Of a stretch of 64,000 bases of DNA, positions 18,241-27,468 are shown one piece after another. The notes under the pieces were generated by a model. The model was not told the DNA's origin, made no database searches, and was given only the letters and a program-made list of their open reading frames with translations. The stretch comes from Actinomycetota bacterium (GTDB taxonomy: Bacteria > Actinomycetota > Actinomycetes > Mycobacteriales > HKI-0501): assembly GCA_030840805.1 (NCBI GenBank), contig JAVEDU010000027.1, positions 25,121 through 89,120 on the forward strand, in the 5' to 3' direction. The stretch's first letter is position 1. Each line of letters opens with the position of its first letter. The position numbers were made by a program, and so were the translations under genes.

Positions 18241-19344
18241 GTGGCCGCACCTGTCCCCTCCGCCGCCGGGCGTCCGCTCGTCGTGGCGGACGATCCCGAT
18301 CTGTTGGACGACCTCGTCCGCCTCGCCGCCGCGGCCTGCGTCGAGGTCGACGTCGCGCCGGACCCCACCGCGGCGCGGCTGTCGTGGGCGTCGGCGACCA
18401 CCGTCTTCGTGGACGCTGGGCTCGCCGAGTCCTGTGTGCGGGCGAGGCTCCCGCGCCGGCCGCGCGTGGTGCTCGTCGCCGGGTCCGGGGCCGCCGCGGA
18501 CGACGACGCGGTGTGGTCGCTCGCCGCGCAGCTCGGGTCGGAACACGTCGCCTTCCTGCCCGCGGCCGAGGCGTGGCTGGTGGACCGGTTCTCCGAGGCC
18601 ACGGCGGGGCGGGGCAGTCCCGGCCGTCTCGTCGGTGTGCTCGCCGGCCGGGGCGGCGGCGGCGCCTCGGTGCTCGCCGCGGCGCTGGCGGTGACCGCGG
18701 TACGGGCCGGGATACGCACCCTGTTGGTCGACGCCGACCCATACGGCGGGGGACTCGACCTCGTTCTCGGCGGAGAGGGCACCGCGGGGCTGCGGTGGCC
18801 GGACCTCGCCGGGATGACGGGCCGGGTGAGCGGTCCGGCGCTGTACGAGGCGCTGCCGTCGGTGGGGGAGCTGTGCGTGCTGTCCTGGGACCGCGGCGAC
18901 CTGCTGTCGGTGTCACCGGCCGCGGTGGACGCCGTCCTCGACGCCGGGCGGCAGTCCGGGGAGCTGGTGGTGGTGGACCTGCCGCGCCGCCCGGACGACG
19001 CGGCGGTCCGGGTGCTGCAGGCGGCCGATCTCGTGCTCCTCGTCGTACCGGCCGAGGTGCGGGCGTGCGCCGCGGCGGCGCGCGTCGCCCACGCGGTCGT
19101 GCCGCACTGCCGGGACCTGCGGGTGGTCATCCGGGGGCCGGCGCCGGCGGGACTGCGGTCGCGCGATCTGGCCCGGGTGCTCGGACTGCCGATCGCCGGG
19201 ATCCTGCGCCCCGAGCGGGGTCTCGCGGCGGCCCTGGAGCGGGGCGAGGTGCCGGGTGGCCGCGGCACCGGCCCGCTCGCCGAGCTCTGCCGCAAGCTGC
19301 TCGCCTCGCTGGACCTTGGGCCGGGCGGCTCGGCGGTGGCCTGA
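18241..19344 (+). CDS. ssd: Septum-site-determining/CpaE-like protein of the Tad cluster
   Basis: A 367-residue CpaE/MinD-like protein of the kind found in the actinobacterial helicase/secretion neighbourhood. An N-terminal receiver-like region (residues 1-120) is followed by a MinD-type ATPase with a deviant Walker A (GRGGGGASVLAAAL, lacking the usual lysines), the LLVDADPYGGGLDLVLG segment and a switch-like VVVDLPR. CpaE proteins position Tad pilus assembly, and Ssd in mycobacteria affects septation. The GTG start has AGGAGG five bases upstream. It is followed one base later by tadA, so it heads the operon. ATP binding may be impaired. Confidence 0.85.
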   Translation: MAAPVPSAAGRPLVVADDPDLLDDLVRLAAAACVEVDVAPDPTAARLSWASATTVFVDAGLAESCVRARLPRRPRVVLVAGSGAAADDDAVWSLAAQLGSEHVAFLPAAEAWLVDRFSEATAGRGSPGRLVGVLAGRGGGGASVLAAALAVTAVRAGIRTLLVDADPYGGGLDLVLGGEGTAGLRWPDLAGMTGRVSGPALYEALPSVGELCVLSWDRGDLLSVSPAAVDAVLDAGRQSGELVVVDLPRRPDDAAVRVLQAADLVLLVVPAEVRACAAAARVAHAVVPHCRDLRVVIRGPAPAGLRSRDLARVLGLPIAGILRPERGLAAALERGEVPGGRGTGPLAELCRKLLASLDLGPGGSAVA

Positions 19345-19345
19345 G

Positions 19346-20695
19346 ATGGGCGGAGACAGTTCCGGGCAGCCCGTCCGCGGGCCGCTCGACCCCGGACAGT
19401 GCGACCCGGGGCCGCTCGGCGTGGGGTATCGCGATCCTGGACAGCTCGATCCGGCGCTCCTCGACCGGGTGCGGCGACGGCTCGGCGCGTCCGGCGCACG
19501 GCCGACGCCCGCCGCCGTGGCCACTGCGGTCCGGGCCGAACACGGCGCGCCGGTCGGAGACCGGGCGCTTCTGTCGCTCTCCGCGCGGCTCCGGTCGGAA
19601 CTGGTCGGCGCCGGACCTCTCGAGCCCCTCCTCGCGGACGCCGAGGTCACCGACATCCTGGTCAACGGGCCCGACGACGTGTGGGTCGACCGTGGACGCG
19701 GGCTCGAGCCCGTCGCGCTGTCGTTCCCCGACGACGCGTCGGTGCGTCGCCTGGCGCAGCGACTTGCCGCCGCCTGCGGTCGGCGCCTCGACGACGGGCG
19801 CCCGTGGGTCGATGCGCGGCTGCCCGACGGCACGCGACTGCACGCCGTGCTGCCGCCGATCGCGGGCCGAGGGGTGTGCTTGTCGCTGCGGGCGTTCCGG
19901 TCGGTGGCGTTCACTCTCGCCGACCTGGTGGACCGCGGAACGGTGCCGGCACCGCTGGCGGAACTGCTTCGCGCGATCGTGGCGGCGCGGCTCGCCTACC
20001 TGGTGACCGGCGGGACGGGGTCGGGCAAGACCACGCTGCTCGGTACGTTGCTCGGCCTGGTGCCGCCCGGGGAGCGGATCGTGCTCGTCGAGGACGCGGC
20101 CGAGCTGCGTCCCGACCATCCGCATGTGGTGCCGCTGGAGGGGCGTCCGCCGAACGCCGAGGGCGCTGGCGAAATCACCCTGCGGGACCTGGTCCGGCAG
20201 GCGCTGCGGATGCGGCCGGACCGGCTCGTGATCGGGGAGTGCCGCGGACCCGAGGTGGTGGACCTCCTCGCCGCGCTCAACACGGGACACGAGGGCGGCG
20301 CGGGGACCCTCCACGCGAACGCCCCGCGCGATGTCCCGGCACGGCTGGAGGCGCTCGCCGCCCTCGGGGCAGTGGCGCCCGAGGGGTTGCACGCCCAGCT
20401 CGGTCCCGCGCTGCACTGCGTCGTCCACCTGGTGCGGACGGAGGCGGGGCGACGGGTGGACGAGGTGTGCGTCCTTGCCCGGGGCCGGTCCGGCCGGGTG
20501 GAGCCGCGGACGGCCTGGTCCCGCCGAGACGGGCTGGGACCGGCTGCCGGAGTCCTCGCGACCTTGCTGCGGGACCGCGGGGTGGACCCGCCACCGGTGC
20601 TCGCGGGTGGTCCTGGCTCACCCGTATCGGCCGCCGAGTGCCCCGCCCGGAGGGGCGCGGTGATCCCGCTCCCGGCCGACCGGGCGCCGAGGTGA
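19346..20695 (+). CDS. tadA: TadA-type secretion ATPase
   Basis: Hexameric traffic ATPase of 449 residues that powers Tad/Flp pilus assembly. It shows Walker A (TGGTGSGKTTLL), an acidic Asp box (VLVEDAAELRP), Walker B (DRLVIGECRGPEV) and a His box (TGHEGGAGTLHANAPRD). The ATG at 19346 follows the ssd stop by one base. Its own stop overlaps the tadB start (GTGA). Confidence 0.93.
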   Translation: MGGDSSGQPVRGPLDPGQCDPGPLGVGYRDPGQLDPALLDRVRRRLGASGARPTPAAVATAVRAEHGAPVGDRALLSLSARLRSELVGAGPLEPLLADAEVTDILVNGPDDVWVDRGRGLEPVALSFPDDASVRRLAQRLAAACGRRLDDGRPWVDARLPDGTRLHAVLPPIAGRGVCLSLRAFRSVAFTLADLVDRGTVPAPLAELLRAIVAARLAYLVTGGTGSGKTTLLGTLLGLVPPGERIVLVEDAAELRPDHPHVVPLEGRPPNAEGAGEITLRDLVRQALRMRPDRLVIGECRGPEVVDLLAALNTGHEGGAGTLHANAPRDVPARLEALAALGAVAPEGLHAQLGPALHCVVHLVRTEAGRRVDEVCVLARGRSGRVEPRTAWSRRDGLGPAAGVLATLLRDRGVDPPPVLAGGPGSPVSAAECPARRGAVIPLPADRAPR

Positions 20696-21717
20696 GCGGC
20701 GGACTTCTCCCGATCGGGGCGGCGATCCTGCTGCTGGCCGGTGGGGCGGTGGCACTGACGGCCGGCCCGCCCGGACCTCGCTCCCGGCTGAGCGTCGTCG
20801 GGTACCACCGGAACGTCCGCCAGTGGGTCGGGTGGCGTGTGGGCGTTCGCGCACAGGCGGTGTTCACGGTGTCCGGCGCCGCGCTGGTCGGTGGGGCCTG
20901 GGCCGGGCCCGTCGCGGCGGTGTTCGCGGGGGTGTACGCGTGGCTGGCGGCCCGGGCCCGGGCTCGTGGGCGGGCAGCATGGGCGACGGAACACGGCGCC
21001 GCCGTCGCGCAGGATCTCGTGACCGGCCTCGCGGCGGACCTCCGCGGCGGCCTCGCGCCGGTGGTGGCCCTGGAATGGGGCGTCCGGACGGTGCTGGCGA
21101 CCGCGGACGGCGGACCGCCGGCCGCCGGGTCTGGCCCCCGCCACCCCGGTGTCCGGGCGCAACCGCACCCGGGACGCATGCCCTCTCCGGGTGTCACCTC
21201 GCGGCTGGAGCCGCCTCCGCCACCAGGACCCGGGCCGCACCGGTCCACCGGCCGAGGCCACCTCGATCAGGGGCCGCCCCCGGCCGGCGGCCGATTCGCC
21301 CCGGTCCTTGCCGCGGCGGCGACGGGCGGCGATGTCCCCGCCGCTCTGCGCGCGACCGACCTCCCCGGCGGAAAGGACGCCCTGATGCGCTTGGCGGCGG
21401 CCTGGGAGGTCGCCGACTCGGTCGGTGCGCCGCTCGCCGACGTGCTCGATCGGCTCGATACCGAACTGGGCTCGCTGCGCCGCAGGAGGGCCAGGATGCG
21501 CGCGGAGACGGCGGCCGCCTCCGCGACGTCACGAATGCTGGCCCTGCTCCCGCTGCTGGGTCTCGGGCTGGGCTACGCGCTGGGTGCCGACCCGCTCCAC
21601 ACCCTGCTGCACAGTGCGGTGGGCTCGGTGAGCGCGCTGCTCGCCCTCGGGCTCCAGGTCGCCGGTCTCCTCTGGGCCGAACACCTCACCTCGGCGTCGG
21701 AACGGGTCACGCCGTGA
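20692..21717 (+). CDS. tadB: TadB-like pilus assembly membrane protein with a low-complexity insert
   Basis: A 341-residue inner-membrane platform protein of the type II secretion F family. Two N-terminal and two C-terminal hydrophobic segments flank a cytoplasmic region, and the family signature is seen in MRLAAAWEVADSVGAPLADVLDRLD. Residues about 140-200 are a Pro/Gly/Arg-rich insert (PSPGVTSRLEPPPPPGPGPH) that splits the domain and is not expected in the family. It overlaps tadA by four bases. Confidence 0.85.
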   Translation: MSGGLLPIGAAILLLAGGAVALTAGPPGPRSRLSVVGYHRNVRQWVGWRVGVRAQAVFTVSGAALVGGAWAGPVAAVFAGVYAWLAARARARGRAAWATEHGAAVAQDLVTGLAADLRGGLAPVVALEWGVRTVLATADGGPPAAGSGPRHPGVRAQPHPGRMPSPGVTSRLEPPPPPGPGPHRSTGRGHLDQGPPPAGGRFAPVLAAAATGGDVPAALRATDLPGGKDALMRLAAAWEVADSVGAPLADVLDRLDTELGSLRRRRARMRAETAAASATSRMLALLPLLGLGLGYALGADPLHTLLHSAVGSVSALLALGLQVAGLLWAEHLTSASERVTP

Positions 21718-21786
21718 CGACGCTCCGCCCTCGCGGGCCGGGAGAAGCACCGGTCCGCCGCTCGACGCTCCGCCCTCGCGGGCCGG
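21718..21786. repeat. 24-bp direct repeat between tadB and tadC
   Basis: Two identical copies (21718-21741 and 21763-21786) start CGACGCTCCGCC and end GGGCCGG. The first begins at the tadB stop. The rest of the 274-base gap up to tadC shows no convincing gene. An in-frame upstream ATG at 21827 would add an Arg/Pro-rich extension that does not look like TadC. Confidence 0.8.
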
Positions 21787-21991
21787 TGCGCCGCGCGATC
21801 CGGACAGTGGTGGGTCCGCCGACGCGGTGCCCGACGGGCACGTGGCTGCGCGCTCGACCACGCCCCGGGGGCCGGGTGTGCTCCGACGACCCTCGCTTCG
21901 TGAGGCAGCGGAGCGTCTGCGCACGCCCGCGTCTCCGCGCGGCCCTGGGCATCCCGACGCCCTCGCGCGGCAGGCGGCGAGGGGAGTCTCC

Positions 21992-22729
21992 GTGCCCACG
22001 CTGACCGAGTCCGTCATCGCGTGCTGCCTCGCCGGAGCCGCGGCCCCGCTGATGCGGCCGGCGAGCGGGGCGGATCGGCTGCGCGCTCTCGCGGATTCCC
22101 GCCGCATCGCGGAGGTCCGCAGCGCCCGCCGTCCCGTCCCGATCCGGCTCGTGGCCGCATTGGGCGGGGCGGCGGCGTGGGCCGTCGTGGGCGGGATCCC
22201 CGGGATGGTGATCGGAACCGTGGCCGCCGTCGTCCTCGACCGCATGCTGCGGCGACGGGAACCACGGGAGGTCCGCCGTGACCGCCGGAGCGCCGCCGCG
22301 GCCCTGCCGTTCGCGGCGGATCTGCTCGCGGCGGCATTGACGGCGGGGGCGACGCTCGACGGCGCCCTACGGTCCGTCGGCAGCGCGATCGGAGGCCCGC
22401 TGGGTGACCGCCTGCGCCGGGTCGCCGCCGCCCATGCGCTGGGGGCGGGTCCGGAGGACGTCTGGCACCCGCTCGCCGATCTGCCCGACGCCGTCCCGGT
22501 GGTCCGCGCGGCACTGCGGAGCCACCAGAGCGGCGCGGCCCTCGCACTGGCCCTCCGGCGCGCGGCGGAGGCGGCAAGAACGGCCGACGAGGTCTCGGCC
22601 GAGGCGGCTGCCCGCCGTGTCGGCGTCCTCGTCGTGCTGCCCGTGGGGTTGTGCTTCCTGCCGGCCTTCGCGCTGATCGGCGTCGTACCCGTGGTCGTCG
22701 GGGTGCTCGGTGACGTACTGCGGTGGTGA
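21992..22729 (+). CDS. tadC: TadC-like pilus assembly membrane protein
   Basis: A 245-residue membrane protein of the type II secretion F family, partner of TadB. N-terminal hydrophobic segments are followed by the cytoplasmic domain (LPFAADLLAAALTAGATLDGAL, then SGAALALALRRAAE) and a C-terminal hydrophobic segment (VGVLVVLPVGLCFLPAF). The GTG at 21992 is chosen because AGGGGAG lies five bases upstream, which also removes a long unlikely N-terminus. Confidence 0.85.
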   Translation: MPTLTESVIACCLAGAAAPLMRPASGADRLRALADSRRIAEVRSARRPVPIRLVAALGGAAAWAVVGGIPGMVIGTVAAVVLDRMLRRREPREVRRDRRSAAAALPFAADLLAAALTAGATLDGALRSVGSAIGGPLGDRLRRVAAAHALGAGPEDVWHPLADLPDAVPVVRAALRSHQSGAALALALRRAAEAARTADEVSAEAAARRVGVLVVLPVGLCFLPAFALIGVVPVVVGVLGDVLRW

Positions 22730-22881
22730 GCACAGATCGCGGCCGGATTTCCGCTGTCCACAGGCCCCTCCGTTCTCCACAGATTGCCGTCCGGCCCGTC
22801 GGAGCCCGCCTCCCGCCACGACGCTGGACTCGCCGGGACGGTCCCGGACCGGACGCCGTCCGGAGTTCAGAGGAGAGCGGG

Positions 22882-23070
22882 ATGACCGTGAGAACCGCGT
22901 GGCGCAAGATGCGGGCGCTGGGGCGCCGTGACGACGGCATGAGCACGGCGGAGTACGCCGTGGGCACCGTCGCCGCAGTGGCCTTCGCCGGCATTCTGCT
23001 GAAGGTCGTCACGAGTCCGACGGTGCAGGCCGCGCTCACGGCGATCATCGCCCGGGCGCTGAAGGGCTGA
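22882..23070 (+). CDS. Flp pilin-like protein (DUF4244)
   Basis: A 62-residue prepilin-like protein. A basic leader ends in a glycine, followed by MSTAEYAVGTVAAVAFAG; Glu at position +5 of the mature part and the hydrophobic helix are type IV pilin features, so cleavage after RRDDG is predicted. DUF4244 proteins occupy this place in actinobacterial tad clusters and are the likely pilus subunit. The ATG has AGGAGAG upstream. A prepilin peptidase gene is not in the window. Confidence 0.85.
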   Translation: MTVRTAWRKMRALGRRDDGMSTAEYAVGTVAAVAFAGILLKVVTSPTVQAALTAIIARALKG

Positions 23071-23073
23071 GCT

Positions 23074-23571
23074 GTGGTGGGCGCGGCGCGAGCGACGAAG
23101 ATCCTCGGTGACGGTGCACATCGCCACTCCGGGAGACACCGGCGGGCGGCGGGCGTGGCCGCGCGGGACCGACAGGGAAGTGCCAGCTCGCACCGCCCGA
23201 GGGCTTGCCGCTGTGGAGAACGCGGCACCGTCACCGCAGAACTCGCCGTAGCCCTGCCGGTGCTGGTCGTGCTGCTCGTGGCCGCGCTCACCGCGGTATC
23301 CGCCGTGACGACGCAGATGCGGTGCGTCGATGCGGCCCGGGAGGCGGTACGTGCCGCCGCCCGCGGCGAGCTCGATGGTGCCGCGCTCGGGCGCCGAGTC
23401 GCGCCGCCGGGCGCCACCGTGACGGTCGAGGGTCCGGGGGCCGCGGCCACCGGAGACGGAACCGTGAGCGCCGTCGTCAGCGCCCCGGTCCGCCCGCTGG
23501 GGCGCTGGTTGCCGGCTCCGGCGGTGAGCGCGACGGCGGTCGCTGCGCGCGAACCGGGCGGCGTTCGGTGA
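23074..23571 (+). CDS. tadE: TadE-like pseudopilin
   Basis: A protein of up to 165 residues with the TadE signature RGTVTAELAVALPVLVVLLVA: a charged residue, Glu at +5 and one hydrophobic helix, then a small exported domain. TadE proteins are minor pseudopilins of Tad systems. The start is uncertain: GTG 23074 gives a long basic N-terminus, GTG 23155 a more usual one, and neither has a clear ribosome-binding site. The 3' end is inside the first copy of a 134-bp tandem duplication. Confidence 0.8.
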   Translation: MVGAARATKILGDGAHRHSGRHRRAAGVAARDRQGSASSHRPRACRCGERGTVTAELAVALPVLVVLLVAALTAVSAVTTQMRCVDAAREAVRAAARGELDGAALGRRVAPPGATVTVEGPGAAATGDGTVSAVVSAPVRPLGRWLPAPAVSATAVAAREPGGVR

Positions 23572-23788
23572 CTCCGCGCAGGGACCTCCGGACGCGGGGG
23601 CGGGGCGCGGCGTCCGCACGTGGCCGCGCCGCGGAGGTCGGCGGTGCCGCAGTCGCGGTGAGGGCGACGGCGGTCGCTGCGCGCGAGCCGGGCGACGTTC
23701 GGTGACTCCGCGCAGGGACCTCCGGATGCGGGGGTGGGGCGCGGCGTCTGCACGTGGCCGCGCCGCGGAGGTCGGCGGTGCCGCAGTC
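23521..23788. repeat. 134-bp tandem duplication spanning the tadE end and the next gene start
   Basis: Bases 23521-23654 and 23655-23788 are head-to-tail copies with about six differences by eye. Each carries the 3' end of tadE, the GTGACTCCG start overlap and the first 27 or so codons of the next gene. The unit is not a multiple of three, so the frame changes across the junction. Confidence 0.92.
23568..23705 (+). pseudogene. Abortive 45-codon ORF created by the duplication
   Basis: The original start of the second TadE-like gene (GTG overlapping the tadE stop) now reads into the second repeat copy out of frame, runs through the duplicated tadE 3' end (AVAAREPGDVR) and stops at 23703-23705. 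The true start used today is probably GTG 23702, which overlaps that stop in the same way. It may still help by translational coupling. Confidence 0.7.
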
Positions 23789-24355
23789 GCGGGCCCGAAG
23801 CTGCGCCGGTCGGATCGGGGAGCGGCCTCGATCTGGGTCCTGGCGGTGGGGGTCACGGTGCTGGCCGTGGCTGCGGCGACCGCGCTCGTGGGGGCGGCGG
23901 GCGTGGCGCGGCACCGGGCCGGAGCCGCCGCGGACCTGGGTGTCCTCGCCGCCGCCGGCCAGGCGATCCGCGGCGAGCCGGTGGCATGCGGACGTGCCGC
24001 CACCGTCGTGCGGGCCAACGGAGCCCGGCTCGGGTCGTGCCGCCTCGACGGCCTGGACGCGGTGGTGACCGCCGAGACCAGGGCGGCCGCGCTGCCCCGG
24101 GGTCTCGGGACGGCATCTGCCACGGCGCGGGCGGGACCCGTCCGGTGGCTGCTGGCACCCCGCGAGGCGGTCCCGGCGTGGGGATCCGCCGTGGCGCGGC
24201 ACGGACTCGACCACGCTGCCGCGCCACGGACCGGCTCCGCCGGGGTGACCCGCCCGGAGCTCACCTCGAACGGCCGCCGCGCTGCCGTGCCCCGAACGCG
24301 CGCTGCCGCGGTTGCCGACTCGGCCCCCGCCGTGCGGGACCGTGAGAACGCCGGG
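23702..24355 (+). CDS. Second TadE-like secreted protein (Rv3654c type), 3' end uncertain
   Basis: Residues 38-140 match the short actinobacterial TadE-like proteins found beside the DECH helicase: RSDRGAASIWVLAVGVTVLAVAAATALVGAAG, a helix, then ADLGVLAAAGQAIRGEPVACGRAATVVRANGARLGSC with the usual cysteine pair. These proteins normally end shortly after this. Here no in-frame stop occurs until 25972, deep in the antisense strand of the helicase, so the end given is only the boundary with the convergent helicase stop. A lost stop, a frameshift or a sequencing error are the options; stops exist at 24066 and 24246 in one other frame and 24343 in the third. Confidence 0.6.
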
Positions 24356-26956
24356 TCAGCCGGTCGGGCCGCCCCCGGCCGACGCCACCTCGGCGCCCGC
24401 CGGCCCGCCGCCCGCCACGTCGGCGCCCGTCGGCCGGATCTCGGGTCGTCGGTCGCCGCGCGGCCGGCCGCCGGTCACCCCGGTGGCCCGCGAGCCGGCA
24501 TCCCGCTGCTTGCCGGGGAGCCGTCCACCGGTCGGCTGTACCTCGTCCGCGATCCCGGCGTCCGGCCGCGCTTCGTTCTCGCCGCCGGTCACGTTCTCGC
24601 CGCCGGTCATCCCGGCTTCCACGTTGCCCAGTGCCCGCAGCACGAGGTCGAGCAGGCGGACGGCCTTGGCCTTGTCGAGCGGGTTGTTCCCGTTGCCGCA
24701 CTTCGGCGACTGGACGCACGAGGGACAGCCGTTGTCGCAGCCGCACGCCGAGATCGCGTCCCGGGTCGCGCGCAGCCACGTCTCCGCCGCCTCGAATCCC
24801 CGTTCCGCGAACCCGGCGCCGCCCGCATGCCCGTCGTAGACGAACACCGTCGGCAACCCGGTGTCCGGGTGCAGCGCGGTGGACAGTCCGCCGATGTCCC
24901 AGCGGTCGCAGGTGGCGACCAGGGGGAGGAGTCCGATGGCGGCGTGTTCGGCGGCATGCGCGGCGCCCGGCACATCGGCGGCGTCGATGCCCGCGGCTTC
25001 CAGCGCCTCGGGGGTGACCGTGTAGAAGACGGCGGTCGTCCGCAGCTCCCGTGCCGGCAGGTCGAGCGGTGTCTCGTCCATGATCTCGCCACCGGGCTGA
25101 CGCCGCCGCAGGTAGGACACCACCTGCTCGGTCACGTCCACGGTACCGAGCGACAGCCGCACCGGCCCGGCGTCGACCGTCCGCGTGACCGAGACGACCT
25201 GCAGGTCGGTGATGTCGCGGGCGTGGGTGCTCCAGTCCGGCGCCTCGGCCCGCACGAGGGCCACCGAGGAGTCCAGATCGAGGTGCTCCACCACGTACGT
25301 CTCGCCTTGGTGCAGGTACACGGCGCCAGGGTGGACGGTGCCGTGGGAGGCCCCGGCGTCGACCGTGCCGAGCAGCCGCCCGGTGGTGGCCTCCACCACG
25401 GAGACCGGGTCGCCACCGGTGCCGCGGATGTCGGCCTGGGGACGCTGACGGGACGTCCAGTACCAGCCCGCGGGGCGCTTCCGCAGCAGCCCCTCCTCGA
25501 CCAGACCGTCGACGACCGCCTGTGCCGCGGGCCCGCCGAAGAGTGTGACGTCGGCGGGGGTGAGCGGCAGTTCGGCCGCGGCGCAGCACAGGTGTGGCCC
25601 CAGGACGTACGGGTTCACCGGGTCCAGCACGGTCGCCTCGACGGGCCGGCCGAACACCGCCTGGGGGTGGTGCACGAGATAGGTGTCCAGCGGGTCGTCC
25701 CGGGCCACGAGGACCGCCAGTGCGTCGCGCGCGGACCGCCCGGCGCGGCCGGACTGCTGCCACAGCGAGGCCAGCGTCCCCGGATACCCGGCCAGGATCA
25801 CCGCGTCGAGCCCGCTCACGTCCACGCCGAGCTCGAGTGCGTTGGTGGCCGCGACCCCGAGGAGGGAACCGTCGAGGAGCGCCCGTTCCAGGGCCCTCCG
25901 TTCCTCGGCCAGGTACCCCGCTCGGTACGCCGCGACTCGGTTCGCCAGTTCCGGGGCGACCTCGTCCAGTGACCGCCGGACCGACGTGGCGACCACCTCG
26001 GCCGCGCGCCGCGACCGGACGAACGCCAGCGTCCGCGCGCCGGACACCACGAGATCCGTCAGCAGGTCCGCCGTCTCGGCGATCGCCGAGCGGCGCACCG
26101 GGGCGCCGTTCTCGCCACGCGGCGGCCCCAACGGCGGCTCCCACAGCGCGAACGTGGTCGATCCACGCGGCGACCCGTCGTCGGTCACGGCGTCGACCGG
26201 TACGCCGACGAGCCGTTCCGCCGAGGTCTGCGGCGAGCTGACGGTGGCCGAGGCGAGCACGAACACCGGCGACGCGCCGTACCGGGCGCAGATCCGCCGC
26301 AGCCGTCGCAACACCGCCGCGACGTGGGACCCGAACACCCCGCGGTACGTGTGGCACTCGTCGATCACCACGAACCGCAGCCGGCGCAGGAAGGAGGCCC
26401 AGCGAGCGTGGTTCGGCAGGATTCCCCGGTGGACCATGTCCGGGTTCGTGAGCACGAACCGGGAGTGCGCACGCACCCAGTCCCGCTCGTCGAGCGGGGT
26501 GTCGCCGTCGTACGCCGAGGGCCGCACGCCCGGCAGGGCCAGCTCGGTCAGCGTGCGGAGCTGGTCGGCGGCCAGCGCCTTGGTGGGGGACAGGTACAGC
26601 GCCGTGGCCCGGTCGTCGGCCAGCAGCGCCGAGAGCACGGGGAGCTGGTAGGCGAGCGACTTTCCGGACGCCGTGCCGGTGGCCACGACCACGGACCGGC
26701 CGGACCACGCGAGCTCGGCCGCGTCCACCTGGTGCACCCACGGGCGGGCGACCCCCCGTCCCGCGAACGCGTCCACCACCGGAACGGGCGCCCAGGAGGG
26801 CCACGGAGACGTCCGGCCCTCACGGGCCGGCACGTGCTCGACGTGGGTGACCGGGTCCGCCGCCTCGTCGGATCCGGGCTGGTCGCCGAGGGCGGCGAAG
26901 GCGCGTCCGGTCGCCCGCAGGCGCGCGAGGAGGACGTCGGGGGCGGGGCTGGTCAC
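24356..26956 (-). CDS. DECH-box helicase with C-terminal DUF1998 zinc motif
   Basis: An 866-residue superfamily 2 helicase of the helicase/secretion neighbourhood. Motif I is ATGTASGKS, motif II is VVIDECHTY, motif III LASAT and motif VI QQSGRAGRS. A C-terminal cysteine cluster (CGCDNGCPSCVQSPKCGNGN) is the DUF1998/MrfA type; MrfA of Bacillus repairs mitomycin damage, so a repair role is plausible here. The final 70 residues (24356-24570) are Gly/Arg-rich low complexity and may be an artefact of the same event that removed the tadE-like stop. GTG 26956 is taken as the start. Confidence 0.88.
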   Translation of the reverse strand: MTSPAPDVLLARLRATGRAFAALGDQPGSDEAADPVTHVEHVPAREGRTSPWPSWAPVPVVDAFAGRGVARPWVHQVDAAELAWSGRSVVVATGTASGKSLAYQLPVLSALLADDRATALYLSPTKALAADQLRTLTELALPGVRPSAYDGDTPLDERDWVRAHSRFVLTNPDMVHRGILPNHARWASFLRRLRFVVIDECHTYRGVFGSHVAAVLRRLRRICARYGASPVFVLASATVSSPQTSAERLVGVPVDAVTDDGSPRGSTTFALWEPPLGPPRGENGAPVRRSAIAETADLLTDLVVSGARTLAFVRSRRAAEVVATSVRRSLDEVAPELANRVAAYRAGYLAEERRALERALLDGSLLGVAATNALELGVDVSGLDAVILAGYPGTLASLWQQSGRAGRSARDALAVLVARDDPLDTYLVHHPQAVFGRPVEATVLDPVNPYVLGPHLCCAAAELPLTPADVTLFGGPAAQAVVDGLVEEGLLRKRPAGWYWTSRQRPQADIRGTGGDPVSVVEATTGRLLGTVDAGASHGTVHPGAVYLHQGETYVVEHLDLDSSVALVRAEAPDWSTHARDITDLQVVSVTRTVDAGPVRLSLGTVDVTEQVVSYLRRRQPGGEIMDETPLDLPARELRTTAVFYTVTPEALEAAGIDAADVPGAAHAAEHAAIGLLPLVATCDRWDIGGLSTALHPDTGLPTVFVYDGHAGGAGFAERGFEAAETWLRATRDAISACGCDNGCPSCVQSPKCGNGNNPLDKAKAVRLLDLVLRALGNVEAGMTGGENVTGGENEARPDAGIADEVQPTGGRLPGKQRDAGSRATGVTGGRPRGDRRPEIRPTGADVAGGGPAGAEVASAGGGPTG

Positions 26957-27116
26957 GCCCCGACTCTCGCACGCCTGACGCGCTTCGTTCAGTGACTGCG
27001 CGCTGCGGATACAGCGCGGCCCGTCGCACGGTTTCGTCACCGATGGTTAGATGCGGCTTGGAAGAGGCCGTCTTGTCATCGCGGGTGGCCTCGTCGGGCG
27101 CACTGGAGGGATCTTC

Positions 27117-27458
27117 GTGGAGTTGTCGCTGTCGACCCGTGCCGAGGGAGACCGCACGATCGTCGAAGTGGGCGGAGAGATCGACGTCTACACCGCCCCG
27201 ACGCTGCGTGAGCAGCTCATCGATCTGGTCAGCCAGGGCCATCAGCACATCGTCGTCGACATGGAGCGGGTGGAGTTCCTGGACTCGACCGGGCTCGGTG
27301 TTCTCGTCGGCGGCCTCAAGCGGGTGCGCGCCCAGGACGGTTCGCTCCGTCTGGTGTGCACGCAGGAGCGCATCCTGAAGATCTTCCGGATCACCGGGCT
27401 GGAGAAGGTGTTCCCGATCCACGCAACGGTGGCCGAGGCCGTCTCCGCCGAAGGCTGA
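27117..27458 (+). CDS. bldG: Anti-sigma factor antagonist BldG
   Basis: A 113-residue STAS protein, the same length as Streptomyces BldG and very close to it ([61 protein letters not shown]). Ser57 in LDSTGLG is the phosphorylation site; dephosphorylated BldG frees sigma factors needed for development and stress response. The GTG at 27117 has GGAGG upstream. The ten-base gap to the kinase gene marks an operon, and the divergent helicase gene is its usual neighbour. Confidence 0.95.
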   Translation: MELSLSTRAEGDRTIVEVGGEIDVYTAPTLREQLIDLVSQGHQHIVVDMERVEFLDSTGLGVLVGGLKRVRAQDGSLRLVCTQERILKIFRITGLEKVFPIHATVAEAVSAEG

Positions 27459-27468
27459 TCTGCTGCGC

